From a virus: a DNA stretch of 64,000 nt. The stretch lies in the IMG/VR virus record IMGVR_UViG_3300049740_003016, positions 97,236 through 161,235 of that record, one strand, 5' to 3'. The position numbers and the translations under genes are program-made. The stretch's first letter is position 1. Each line of letters starts with the position of its first letter. Shown here one piece after another: positions 1 to 8,502 of the stretch. The notes beneath the pieces were generated by a model that ran no database searches, was not told where the DNA came from, and saw only the letters and a list, made by a program, of their open reading frames with translations.

Positions 1-1
1 T

Positions 2-526
2 GCCAAAACAGAAATGAGTCCAGAGTTGATTCACCAAATATCTTCATTTTTAAGAGAGTGTTCTAAACTTCATCCAACGATTGTAATTGCAGGAAATCAT
101 GATTGTAATTTGAATAATCCTGATCGTCTTGACGTACTATCACCTATACTTGATATGATGGACGATGACAATTTGTTTTATTTAAAAGATACTGGTGTAT
201 ATAAATTAGGTGATGTTGCTATTGGAGTTTTTGGGATATTTGAAGAACCAGGTGAATATATCAAAGGTTCTGACATAAAAGATGATTCTATTAAAACCAA
301 GATTGCGGTATACCACGGTGCGGTAAAAAGAAGTAGAACCGATATAGGATATGTAGTTATGGGTGGTGATATTAATCTACCTATGTTTAATGGATATGAT
401 ATTGTTATGCTTGGGGATATACACAAGTATCAAGTTTTGCAGGAGTATCAAACTGAGCATAGATTTATTCCTGAGAGTAAGATAGATGAATATAAATTAG
501 AAGGATGGTGCGTTAGTGATGACTAA
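2..526 (+). CDS. 47: gp47/SbcD-type nuclease subunit, N-terminal part (partial at window edge)
   Basis: This is the metallophosphatase half of the T4 gp46/gp47 (SbcCD, Mre11-Rad50) recombination nuclease, which resects DNA ends for recombination-dependent replication. The reading frame is open from base 2, so the true start and the first metal-binding motifs lie outside the window. Visible motifs are GNHD (bases 92-103), a YHG histidine (about 311-319) and GDIH (413-424), matching the phosphatase motifs; the usual GHxH reads GDIH. The frame stops about 35 codons after GDIH. The expected continuation (YxGS, then GE and HGY) is missing here but present at the start of the gene at 1441, so the nuclease is split by the gene at 519. 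The stop overlaps that gene's start, suggesting translational coupling. Function from motifs is firm; activity of the split enzyme is unknown. Confidence 0.8.
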   Translation, partial: AKTEMSPELIHQISSFLRECSKLHPTIVIAGNHDCNLNNPDRLDVLSPILDMMDDDNLFYLKDTGVYKLGDVAIGVFGIFEEPGEYIKGSDIKDDSIKTKIAVYHGAVKRSRTDIGYVVMGGDINLPMFNGYDIVMLGDIHKYQVLQEYQTEHRFIPESKIDEYKLEGWCVSDD

Positions 527-1451
527 TATACTCATAAGATGTAGAAACATACAAATCGGTGATACTTTGTTTGCAAGTAGTGTTGCAAAAAAACTGAAAG
601 AAGAAAACCCAAACTGCGTAGTTCATTATGACATTTCTTTTTTACAACCAATTGAGTTGATGATGAACAATCCATATATCGATGGGGTGTTTTATAAAGA
701 ATCTGCGGATATTCAATATGATGTAGTTTACAATCTAATTGATACAGATTTTGTAATTGATCCATATATATCGGCCGTTTCTCAACTTCAAAGGTTGTGC
801 AATATTAAAAACTTCGACGATACCTTTGAAATTTATACAAACCCTCACCTTGATTATTCTATAAAGAAAAGTATTCAAGAATTAAAAAACATAAATGAAT
901 TAGAAGATGGTGTAATTTTGGTAGGATATCAAGTAGATTGGGAACGAAAAAGTTATTTGTTTACAGAAGATGAATATGAAAAAGCAGAAGGTGCAGAAGA
1001 TGGATCAGGATACGGAAGTGGCAAACGAAATATTTATGATATAATAAATCCACTAGAGGTTAACTCAGATGTTTTGTTGCTTGCACTTGGTATAGAGGAA
1101 AAAATTTCCAAGCACTATCCCGAAATAAACTCTACAAACAAATTTTCTTTTACTGCAAGTTTAATTAAAAATTGCGACTATGTAATTGGTGCTGAAGGGT
1201 GTATTACAAATATGTCATCGGCAATTGGAACAAAAACTATTATTACAACTGATTACATTCATCAGTTGTTCGGTCCCAAAGGAATTAACTGGTTAAAGCA
1301 AGGAAGAGATTTTTCTAATTTAGAAAAAAGAACTCCGTTTTTAGGACCTCATGTGTATTTTCCAAATAATGGTCATGTGCATCTTAGTCCATATCTTACT
1401 GATTACGAGGTAGGGGAAGAAATTTTAGAAATTGTAACGAATGGAAGATAA
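519..1451 (+). CDS. GT9/heptosyltransferase-like glycosyltransferase inserted in gp47
   Basis: The N-terminus has the pattern of ADP-heptose/GT9 glycosyltransferases: a first strand, then IGDTLFASSVAKKL, a VVHYDI strand and NNPYIDGV. Near residues 220-245 a segment with CDYVIGAEG and SSAIGTKT resembles the family's nucleotide-sugar binding region. GT9 enzymes usually add heptose or related sugars to lipopolysaccharide; in phages such genes may modify host surface or DNA, but the substrate cannot be read here. I chose ATG 519; GTG 516 is an in-frame alternative, and AAGGA at 501-505 could serve either. The gene overlaps the gp47 fragment on the left and the gp47C-gp46 fusion on the right by about 10 bases each, so it sits exactly between two parts of one nuclease. 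The family call is moderate because the sequence is divergent. Confidence 0.6.
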   Translation: MTNILIRCRNIQIGDTLFASSVAKKLKEENPNCVVHYDISFLQPIELMMNNPYIDGVFYKESADIQYDVVYNLIDTDFVIDPYISAVSQLQRLCNIKNFDDTFEIYTNPHLDYSIKKSIQELKNINELEDGVILVGYQVDWERKSYLFTEDEYEKAEGAEDGSGYGSGKRNIYDIINPLEVNSDVLLLALGIEEKISKHYPEINSTNKFSFTASLIKNCDYVIGAEGCITNMSSAIGTKTIITTDYIHQLFGPKGINWLKQGRDFSNLEKRTPFLGPHVYFPNNGHVHLSPYLTDYEVGEEILEIVTNGR

Positions 1452-4041
1452 AGAAACATACATAAAAGTAACAAGACATAATCCCGAAAAACCGGTTGTG
1501 GTTTATTCGGGTAGTATGATACAACAAAACCACGGGGAGTTGCCTTCTGGCCATGGTTATGTTTTATGGGATTTGAAAAATAGAACACACCAACAATATG
1601 ATGTACATAATGAATATGGTTATTATACGGTTACGGTTCGTGATGGAAAGTGTGTTAGTGATTTATCTAAACTACCAAATAAAGCAAGATTGCGTGTCAA
1701 GGTGTACAATACAACCGCAACTGAGACAAAGGAGATTATTGCAGAAATACGAAAGCAAACTAGTATAACGGATTTAAATGTTACACGATGTGATGCAATT
1801 TCCGAAGCAAAAAAATTTGATCGTGACAACAAATTTGATTTCGGTGACATATCTCTTGCACAGATTCAAAATGATTTAATTGAAGATTATCTAACTCGTA
1901 ATTTTGTGGTTGATGAAGAGCAAATAAAAACTGCTCTTGACATTAATAAAGAAGTAAATGAAAAGTTGGTAATTAAAGAGATACTTAAAAACTGTATTTG
2001 GAAACCAAAGAAGTTTGAGTTTGGAAATATGTTTAGTTACGGCGATGGAAATGTAATTGACTTTTCTAATATGAAAAGTGTTATGGGGTTGTTTGCTTCT
2101 AATGCAAGTGGTAAAAGTAGTGTAATGAGTGCATTGAGTTTTTGTTTATTTGATAAGTGTGACCGTGCGTTCAAGGCCTCACACGTATTGAATACACAAA
2201 CGGATAATTTTTATTGTAAACTTAATTTTGAAATATCCAATATAAATTATTATATTGAAAGAACTGCATCCACAAAAAAGAATGGAGATGTTACCGTTGT
2301 TGTAGATTTTTGGAAACTAGACGAAGATGGTCAGACCATTTCATTAAACGGTGAACAAAGAGCAGGAACAAACGCACTTATTCGTGATCATGTAGGTTCT
2401 TATGATGACTTTGTATTAACTACTTTGAGTTTACAAAATAACAATGCGATTTTCATAGATAAAAGTCAGAGTGAAAGAAAAGACTTGCTTGCTCAATTTA
2501 TGGGAATTGATATATTTGATCAATTGCACTCTACTGCATCTGAAGATATAAAAGAAATAAATGCATTATTAAAAAGATTTAATCGTGAAAATTTTGATGA
2601 AACATTGGTAGAGGTAACAGAAAAACTAAGCAGTATATCAGAACAATATTCAGAGCAGGAAAGTAAAACTAATGTTGCACTACTAGAGCAAAAACGCATT
2701 AACAAAATTCTCTCAGATAAAAGTTCTAAATTTAAAAATTGTTCGTTTGATGAAGATAGTTCCGACATAGATAATTTGGAATTTAATAAAAAGAACTTAG
2801 AAGATAGACTTGTGGTTGCAGAAGAACAAAGAGATGTAGAATCTGCACGAAAAAAAGAACTTGTAAATAAACGAGGAGACTTATCAAAAAGAATTTCTGA
2901 GTTATCTGATGTAGAAGAAAATTATGTAAAGGTTCTTAAAATAAGAGAAGAGGTTGTAATTGTTGATAAAGACTTAGCAGTTTTGAGAACTTCGGTTAAT
3001 GCAAAACTTGATAAATTAAAACATTATGATGATCACGAATATGATCCGAAATGTTCATATTGTGTAAACAACTCTAAAAACTTAATTGAAAGTGCAGAGC
3101 AAACCAAACAAGAACTTGACAAAGATAAAGCAGCCGCAGACGAACTTGTAAAACAAAAAGCAGTATATACAGAACAATTAAGTGAATTTGAGAATGTAGA
3201 AGATGAATATGAAGAATTAAAAGATTTGAACAACACTTTCACACAAACTTCATTTGAAATCAACGAAGCAGATTCAAAAGTTCTTGCTTTATCTAGTATG
3301 ATAGAGTCACTTGAAAAGGATATAGTAATTAATAACAAGAACATTGATTCATACCATGAGTGTAAAGACATAATTGAATTTAATAAAAAACTACAAGTCG
3401 AGGTAGATGCTCTTCAAGATAAGTTATTGTCTGTAAACAAAATAGCAAATGATGAAAGTGAAAAACTTCAAACTCTTTTTGGTGAGGTAAAAATTGTTGA
3501 AAAAGAACACGAAGATATTCTTGCATCAATAGAAGAAGCAAAAAGCTACGAAAGAAAAAAACGAGGATATGAACTTTATCTTGATGCTGTAAAACGAGAT
3601 GGTATATCATATGAACTTATTTCTAAAACTATTCCAAGTATTGAAAGTGAAGTAAATAATATACTTTCTCAAATCGTTGATTTCGGTATGAATCTCGAAA
3701 TGGACGGAAAACATATTTACTCAAAGATTACTTACGAGGATCGTCATTGGCCATTAGAAATGTGCAGTGGCATGGAACGATTCATAAGCAGTATTGCTAT
3801 GCGTGTAGCACTTATCAATGTAAGTAGTCTTCCTCGTTCTAATTTCCTTGTTATTGATGAAGGGTGGGGTTCATTAGACGGAGACAATATCAGCAGTGTA
3901 TTTAATCTATTTACATATCTAAAAGGTCAGTTTGAGTTCATACTTGTTATAAGTCATTTGGATGTTATGAGAGATATGGTAGACGAAATTGTAGAAATTC
4001 AAAAAGAAGGTTCATTTAGTAAGATAAATTACGGAGCATAA
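1441..4041 (+). CDS. 46: gp47 C-terminal part fused to gp46/SbcC-type ATPase
   Basis: The 866-residue protein joins two normally separate subunits. Residues 1 to about 170 continue the SbcD/gp47 fold: YSGSMIQQNHGE begins at residue 22 and is followed by HGYVLWD. From about residue 175 it is an SbcC/Rad50-type ATPase, with Walker A ASNASGKSS (K225), long coiled-coil arms, a CSYC zinc hook (C538, C541), an ABC signature CSGME at 775-779 and Walker B NFLVIDE at 801-807. The complex opens and trims DNA ends together with UvsX and gp32, both encoded near 53-55 kb. T4 gp46 is about 560 residues, so the extra length is the gp47 piece plus longer arms. The start overlaps the glycosyltransferase stop and has no clear Shine-Dalgarno. 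Motifs are unambiguous; the fusion itself is directly visible. Confidence 0.9.
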   Translation: MEDKETYIKVTRHNPEKPVVVYSGSMIQQNHGELPSGHGYVLWDLKNRTHQQYDVHNEYGYYTVTVRDGKCVSDLSKLPNKARLRVKVYNTTATETKEIIAEIRKQTSITDLNVTRCDAISEAKKFDRDNKFDFGDISLAQIQNDLIEDYLTRNFVVDEEQIKTALDINKEVNEKLVIKEILKNCIWKPKKFEFGNMFSYGDGNVIDFSNMKSVMGLFASNASGKSSVMSALSFCLFDKCDRAFKASHVLNTQTDNFYCKLNFEISNINYYIERTASTKKNGDVTVVVDFWKLDEDGQTISLNGEQRAGTNALIRDHVGSYDDFVLTTLSLQNNNAIFIDKSQSERKDLLAQFMGIDIFDQLHSTASEDIKEINALLKRFNRENFDETLVEVTEKLSSISEQYSEQESKTNVALLEQKRINKILSDKSSKFKNCSFDEDSSDIDNLEFNKKNLEDRLVVAEEQRDVESARKKELVNKRGDLSKRISELSDVEENYVKVLKIREEVVIVDKDLAVLRTSVNAKLDKLKHYDDHEYDPKCSYCVNNSKNLIESAEQTKQELDKDKAAADELVKQKAVYTEQLSEFENVEDEYEELKDLNNTFTQTSFEINEADSKVLALSSMIESLEKDIVINNKNIDSYHECKDIIEFNKKLQVEVDALQDKLLSVNKIANDESEKLQTLFGEVKIVEKEHEDILASIEEAKSYERKKRGYELYLDAVKRDGISYELISKTIPSIESEVNNILSQIVDFGMNLEMDGKHIYSKITYEDRHWPLEMCSGMERFISSIAMRVALINVSSLPRSNFLVIDEGWGSLDGDNISSVFNLFTYLKGQFEFILVISHLDVMRDMVDEIVEIQKEGSFSKINYGA

Positions 4042-4053
4042 AACATATTTAGA

Positions 4054-4064
4054 TATATATTTAT
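4054..4064 (+). promoter_or_regulatory. late-promoter-like motif
   Basis: TATATATTTAT, the recurrent motif of this genome, lies 20 bases before the kinase-like gene's ATG (4085) in the gap after the gp46 gene. A promoter role is inferred from recurrence only. Confidence 0.4.
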
Positions 4065-4084
4065 TATGTACCTAAAATGTATTT

Positions 4085-5128
4085 ATGGAAAATTCTGAAG
4101 AAAATCAAAAAGTCCAAGAAACCCTGATTAAAGCAGGATTGCGTAAAGGATACTTTACACTTGTAGAGGGTGTATATGACCCTGGCATTTTAAAAGCAGT
4201 ATTTCTAGCAGGTGGTCCTGGTTCTGGTAAATCTGCTACTGTTGATACATTATTCAATTTTCCACCGGATGCAAGAAACTTATCACCAAGTGGATTAAAG
4301 ATTGTTAATAGTGATCCTGCATTTGAGATATTACTAAAAAAAGCAGGATACGATTTAAATCTTGCTAAAATGGACGACAAAACCTTTAGCAAAGTAACAA
4401 GCAATGATCCAAATAGTGTTCGTTCCCGTGCAAAGAAAATAATGCTTAAACAATTTGAGTTATTTAAAGATGGTCGTTTGGGTGTTATCGTTGATGGAAC
4501 TGGTGATGATTATGCTAAAATATCAAAGCAAAAAAAAGAACTTGAAAAACTAGGATACGATTGTTATATGGTGTTTGTAAACACAACATTAGATGTGGCA
4601 CAACAAAGAAACGCAATGCGTAAAAGAAAACTTCCACGAAAAATAGTAAAAGATATTTGGACAGATGTTCAAAAAAATCTTGGTAAGTTTCAAGGTTTGT
4701 TTAAAGCAAATTTTGTTATAGTAGATAATTCAGAAGATACTCGCAGTAAAACAAAACCTGGTAGATTAGATTTAGTTCCACGACTTATGAAAGAAGTTGC
4801 AAGATTTATATCCAAACCAATTCGTAATCCACTTGGAAAAAAGTGGATTAAAATGATGATGGCACATGATAGGGTGAGTAAGAGTGGTGATAAAAGAAAT
4901 CGTATGAACGAAGAACTGGATATGGTTTCAATGGGAGATGTAGTTCTACCTATGGATTTGGAAAGACATTTATCTCGTTCTATATTTGTAATTAAAAAAT
5001 TTAAATTAAACGAAAGACGGAATCTTGCAATTATATCAAGACTGGTTGAAAGTTTAGAGTTGGATAGAAACCAACTTAATAAATACTTCCATCAAATTAG
5101 AACATTAAAGTTCAGAGGAGAAAAATGA
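4085..5128 (+). CDS. P-loop kinase-like protein (zeta-toxin/polynucleotide kinase type)
   Basis: A Walker A loop GGPGSGKSA (residues 43-51, K49) follows the strand AVFLA, and a second strand GVIVDGTGDD resembles the Walker B/substrate region of small-molecule and zeta-type kinases. The downstream basic stretch (RNAMRKRKLPRK) could form the lid. This supports a phosphotransferase that moves the ATP gamma-phosphate to an unknown acceptor. The C-terminal third (from about residue 230) has no recognised domain. At 347 residues it is longer than T4 polynucleotide kinase, and no phosphatase domain is visible. It opens a run of closely spaced genes (4085-9934) with overlapping starts, so it is probably cotranscribed with them. 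No Shine-Dalgarno is apparent at ATG 4085; two other ATGs at 4065 and 4077 are out of frame. Confidence 0.6.
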   Translation: MENSEENQKVQETLIKAGLRKGYFTLVEGVYDPGILKAVFLAGGPGSGKSATVDTLFNFPPDARNLSPSGLKIVNSDPAFEILLKKAGYDLNLAKMDDKTFSKVTSNDPNSVRSRAKKIMLKQFELFKDGRLGVIVDGTGDDYAKISKQKKELEKLGYDCYMVFVNTTLDVAQQRNAMRKRKLPRKIVKDIWTDVQKNLGKFQGLFKANFVIVDNSEDTRSKTKPGRLDLVPRLMKEVARFISKPIRNPLGKKWIKMMMAHDRVSKSGDKRNRMNEELDMVSMGDVVLPMDLERHLSRSIFVIKKFKLNERRNLAIISRLVESLELDRNQLNKYFHQIRTLKFRGEK

Positions 5129-5478
5129 TGTTTGACAAAATACTTGATGAATTGATACTTGAAGATAAGTTGGGTGAGACATGGAGACTTGAAATGGCTC
5201 CAAATCATGCACATTATAGTTTTTCTTCATCAAAAAGTGGAAATGAAAAGTGGGCAAAACAATTGGCAATGAAACTTTTAAAAAATGAAAAAGATGATTT
5301 TAAGTTCATTGGAATTTATAGTGAGGGTGAAACTGATCTTGGTCCAATCGTTGATGGATATATATTTCATTGCACACCTGAGTACCTTGATAAAGCACCT
5401 CATTTGCATCGTGAGAAAAAAAAGGCCTGCAAACAACACATTAAAACAGGAAAAATTATTGAATATTTTGAGGACTGA
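5125..5478 (+). CDS. hypothetical protein, 117 aa
   Basis: No family was recognised. The protein is soluble and charged, with Trp and His residues in the N-terminal half (ETWRLEMAPNHAHYSFSS) and a Lys-rich C-terminus. It starts at ATG 5125 inside the preceding stop (ATGATG), with a good Shine-Dalgarno GAGGAG just upstream, so it is translationally coupled to the kinase-like gene. Confidence 0.6.
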   Translation: MMFDKILDELILEDKLGETWRLEMAPNHAHYSFSSSKSGNEKWAKQLAMKLLKNEKDDFKFIGIYSEGETDLGPIVDGYIFHCTPEYLDKAPHLHREKKKACKQHIKTGKIIEYFED

Positions 5479-5480
5479 TT

Positions 5481-5996
5481 ATGAGCATAAAAGAATACAA
5501 ACGATACAAAGATGATCCGTTTTGGATGAAGTCAAAATATGATGGAGTTTCGGGTGAACAAAGACTACCTGTACAACGAAGACTTCGCAAGGGTGGCATT
5601 AAGTTTAAGAAAGGTGATGAAATACTTTATTATCCAAAAGGAAAAGTGATTTTAGTCGGAAAAGAAGCAGAGCAAGCATACCGTGATTTTCAGGCAGCTG
5701 CACAGGATGAAGATTTTTATATGTCGATGTACGAGGGCAAAACTATGAATGAAATTAAAATAACAAGTAAAGAATATAAACAAGCAATTGATTTTATGTC
5801 GGATATGCATTCCAGTATATTAAAAGCAAAAGACAAAGTTATAGCATTTCTTAAAAGAAAAGGATTTGATGAAATGGCAGATGAACTTTCTCCTATGTCT
5901 AAAATTGAATTTAAGAAGTTTGTTGAAAAACGAGTGTATGAGCAAAAAATTAGAAAACAAATTCGTACAATTCTTTCTGAAATATTAAAAAAGTGA
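5481..5996 (+). CDS. hypothetical protein, 171 aa
   Basis: No family was recognised. It is basic, with an N-terminal YKRYKDDPFWMKSKYDG segment, a short beta-rich part (GDEILYYPKGKVILVGKEAE) and a helical C-terminal half. The last residues, IRKQIRTILSEILKK, resemble the amphipathic leader helices found at the N-termini of several head-region proteins of this window. The stop overlaps the GTG of the next gene (GTGA), indicating coupling. Confidence 0.55.
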   Translation: MSIKEYKRYKDDPFWMKSKYDGVSGEQRLPVQRRLRKGGIKFKKGDEILYYPKGKVILVGKEAEQAYRDFQAAAQDEDFYMSMYEGKTMNEIKITSKEYKQAIDFMSDMHSSILKAKDKVIAFLKRKGFDEMADELSPMSKIEFKKFVEKRVYEQKIRKQIRTILSEILKK

Positions 5997-8500
5997 AAAC
6001 TGAACTAAGAGAATTGCTTACTCAAAATTTAACTGAGTATGTTGTGAAAGATGTATTGCAAGAAAATTCAATACGAAAAGTTATTGGAATATATCCTGGT
6101 AGATTTCAACCAGCAGGAGTGCATCACTATAAAACATACAAATGGTTGGATGGTAAGTTTGATAAAGCATATGTAGCAACTAGTGACAAAACGGATGCCA
6201 CAAAAAGTCCATTGAATTTCAAGGAAAAGAAAATGGTATGGACAAAGCATGGAGTCCGGAATGTTACAAAAGTAAAAAATCCATATGTATGTGAAGAAAT
6301 TTTAAAGAAGTATGATCCAAATACAACGGCAGTCGTTTATATTTTCGGAGAAAAAGATGCGGGTAGATTAAAAACAACCAAAGCAGATGGTTCTCCTGCG
6401 TATTATCAATCATATGAAAAAAATAAAAATGATTTGAAACCATACGGTGAACATGGATATTTTATTGTAGCACCACACGTAAGCATTAAGGTTTTAGGAA
6501 AAGAAGTTAGTGGTACTCGTATTCGTGATTTATTAGGAAGTCCTGAACACGACAAAATGACAAAAATTCAAGCATTTGAAGAATTGTTTGGTTGGTATGA
6601 TGAAAAAATATTCAAGTACCTTACAAAGAAATTCAGCACATTGTTTGAAAATGAAGAGTTATTTGAAAGTTTTTTGCAGAACTATCCAAACTTTACAAAA
6701 TCAATTTCAACTATATTGAATGAAGTAAGCACAATAGCCGCATCGGGTATTCTGTTGGTTGATGACGGTCCGGGTTCTTTTTTCCCAAACAAAGTTTACG
6801 AAACTGAAAGTGCGGAAAGAGTTCAGCAACTTGGGTATGATCTTTTAGATTATGTAGTGGGTAAAAACGGAGTAGGTAGAAATGCAGATTATAGAATGTG
6901 GAAAGAATACGCAGGACCCGTACCGGCAGTATCTTTTTATCCTGCAGGTGTAACAGACGAAATAACTGCAAATAATCAAATTTCAATAGAAAAATCAAAA
7001 TCAGCACACGAACAATGGGTTGAGGTAATAGATTCTGTTGCTCAAACTTCTGGATATAAATTAGTAGACTTTATAGGTTCAGACGCATCTATACGAAAAG
7101 TAGATAGGTCCGGAGAAGAAAATGTAGACGGAAATACACTGGATGTTGATGTTGATGAAAAAGAAGATAAAATAGAAAAGGGTGTTGAAGGTCAAGTAAT
7201 CAAAGAAAATCAACTTCTGACGGAAGGAGGTGCAGCGGGACATATGAGCCATCCGTTTGATGATCGTGATTTAACGTTTGGTGATTTAAAGGAAATGATT
7301 CGTAGATCACTCGCCGGAGAACTAAATGTTGAAAAAGAAGTTACTGAAAAACTTGATGGACAAAATTTAATGTTTTCTTGGAAAGATGGTGAGTTAGTGG
7401 CTGCAAGAAATCAAGGTCATTTAAAAAATGCAGGAGCAGCCGCACCCAATGTAAAAGAATTTTCAAGTATATTTGCTGATCGTCCTGAGAATATACGTGA
7501 TGCATTTGTAAGTGCAGTTGAAGATTTGGAAACTGCTATATCTGGTCTTACGGATGCTCAGAAGAATAAAGTATTTCGTGAAGGTGAACGTTTTATGAAT
7601 ATAGAGGTAATGACACCTGCTACACAAAATGTTATTCCTCAAAATGCAGATATGTTGGTATTCCACGGAACACAGGCATATGATTCCGCAGGAAAACCAG
7701 TTAGTGTAGATTCCGAAGGAAATGATATAACAGGTGAACTTAAAGATTCTGCAAGAATGCTTAAAGGTATGTTGAAACAAATAAATGCAGATGTTCAAAG
7801 TCGTTATTCATTGAATGCACCGATTGTGGTGGAACTTCCTAAAAGCAAAACATTTGGAGATTCTTATGCAAAGTATTCTGCTAAAATAGATAAACTGAAA
7901 AATAAATTTAGATTAAAAGACAACGACAAAGTAATGAAGTATCATGATTCTTGGTGGAGAGATTTACTGAACAAACAACAAACAAAAACTAAAGAGATAT
8001 TTCCATCAAACGTATACGAAGCACTTATTGGTCGTTGGGCATATAATGATAAGTCTAACAAAATTACTACAATTAAAAAAGACTTATCTGATCACCCAAA
8101 GTTACTTGCGTGGGTCACTAAGTTTGAAAAAGAAGATATTACAAAACAATTTGAAGAAAATATGTGGCCATTTCAATTCATCTTTTTGAAATTGGGTGCG
8201 GAAGTATTAAAGAATGTAAAAGGATTTGTTGCGGCCGGTGGAAGTGATGATATTGCAAAAGCACTAGATGTTCATGTTAAAACATTAGAATCAAAAAAGA
8301 TTGGTTCTGTTGAATCACCTGATAAGTTTAAGAAAGACATGGAGAAGTTAAATAAAAATCTCAATCGTCTTAATTCTATTGGTGGAAGCAACGCAATCGC
8401 ACCAACAGAAGGTGTTGTATTTCAATATAAAGGTGGAACATATAAACTTACAGGTACATTTGCTCCTATAAATCAAATTATGGGTATAATGAGATTTTAA
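5993..8500 (+). CDS. NMN/cytidylyltransferase-like domain fused to a DNA/RNA ligase-like domain
   Basis: The 835-residue protein has two nucleotidyl-transfer domains. Residues about 27-230 match the NMNAT/cytidylyltransferase fold: GIYPGRFQP begins the first loop and VSGTRIRDLL resembles the ISSTxxR motif. The expected HxGH reads GVHH, so the first catalytic His is absent and activity is uncertain. The second domain carries covalent nucleotidyltransferase motifs: I as EKLDGQN (K453), III as FMNIEV (about 530-540), IV as EGVVF (806-810) and V as YKLTG (K818), the layout of ATP-dependent ligases. Motifs I and IV lie about 350 residues apart, far more than usual, so an insert is present. The GTG start overlaps the previous stop. 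The N-terminus (LTE15, LQE24) resembles other leaders here. Roles in NAD or RNA repair are inference. Confidence 0.65.
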   Translation: MKTELRELLTQNLTEYVVKDVLQENSIRKVIGIYPGRFQPAGVHHYKTYKWLDGKFDKAYVATSDKTDATKSPLNFKEKKMVWTKHGVRNVTKVKNPYVCEEILKKYDPNTTAVVYIFGEKDAGRLKTTKADGSPAYYQSYEKNKNDLKPYGEHGYFIVAPHVSIKVLGKEVSGTRIRDLLGSPEHDKMTKIQAFEELFGWYDEKIFKYLTKKFSTLFENEELFESFLQNYPNFTKSISTILNEVSTIAASGILLVDDGPGSFFPNKVYETESAERVQQLGYDLLDYVVGKNGVGRNADYRMWKEYAGPVPAVSFYPAGVTDEITANNQISIEKSKSAHEQWVEVIDSVAQTSGYKLVDFIGSDASIRKVDRSGEENVDGNTLDVDVDEKEDKIEKGVEGQVIKENQLLTEGGAAGHMSHPFDDRDLTFGDLKEMIRRSLAGELNVEKEVTEKLDGQNLMFSWKDGELVAARNQGHLKNAGAAAPNVKEFSSIFADRPENIRDAFVSAVEDLETAISGLTDAQKNKVFREGERFMNIEVMTPATQNVIPQNADMLVFHGTQAYDSAGKPVSVDSEGNDITGELKDSARMLKGMLKQINADVQSRYSLNAPIVVELPKSKTFGDSYAKYSAKIDKLKNKFRLKDNDKVMKYHDSWWRDLLNKQQTKTKEIFPSNVYEALIGRWAYNDKSNKITTIKKDLSDHPKLLAWVTKFEKEDITKQFEENMWPFQFIFLKLGAEVLKNVKGFVAAGGSDDIAKALDVHVKTLESKKIGSVESPDKFKKDMEKLNKNLNRLNSIGGSNAIAPTEGVVFQYKGGTYKLTGTFAPINQIMGIMRF

Positions 8501-8502
8501 TC

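Noticed and set aside
440-1480. Self-splicing intron or intein as the explanation for the split gp47
   Set aside because: The inserted gene overlaps both flanking frames, both fragments have their own stop or start, and no homing endonuclease, intein blocks or intron core was recognised. Not excluded by experiment.
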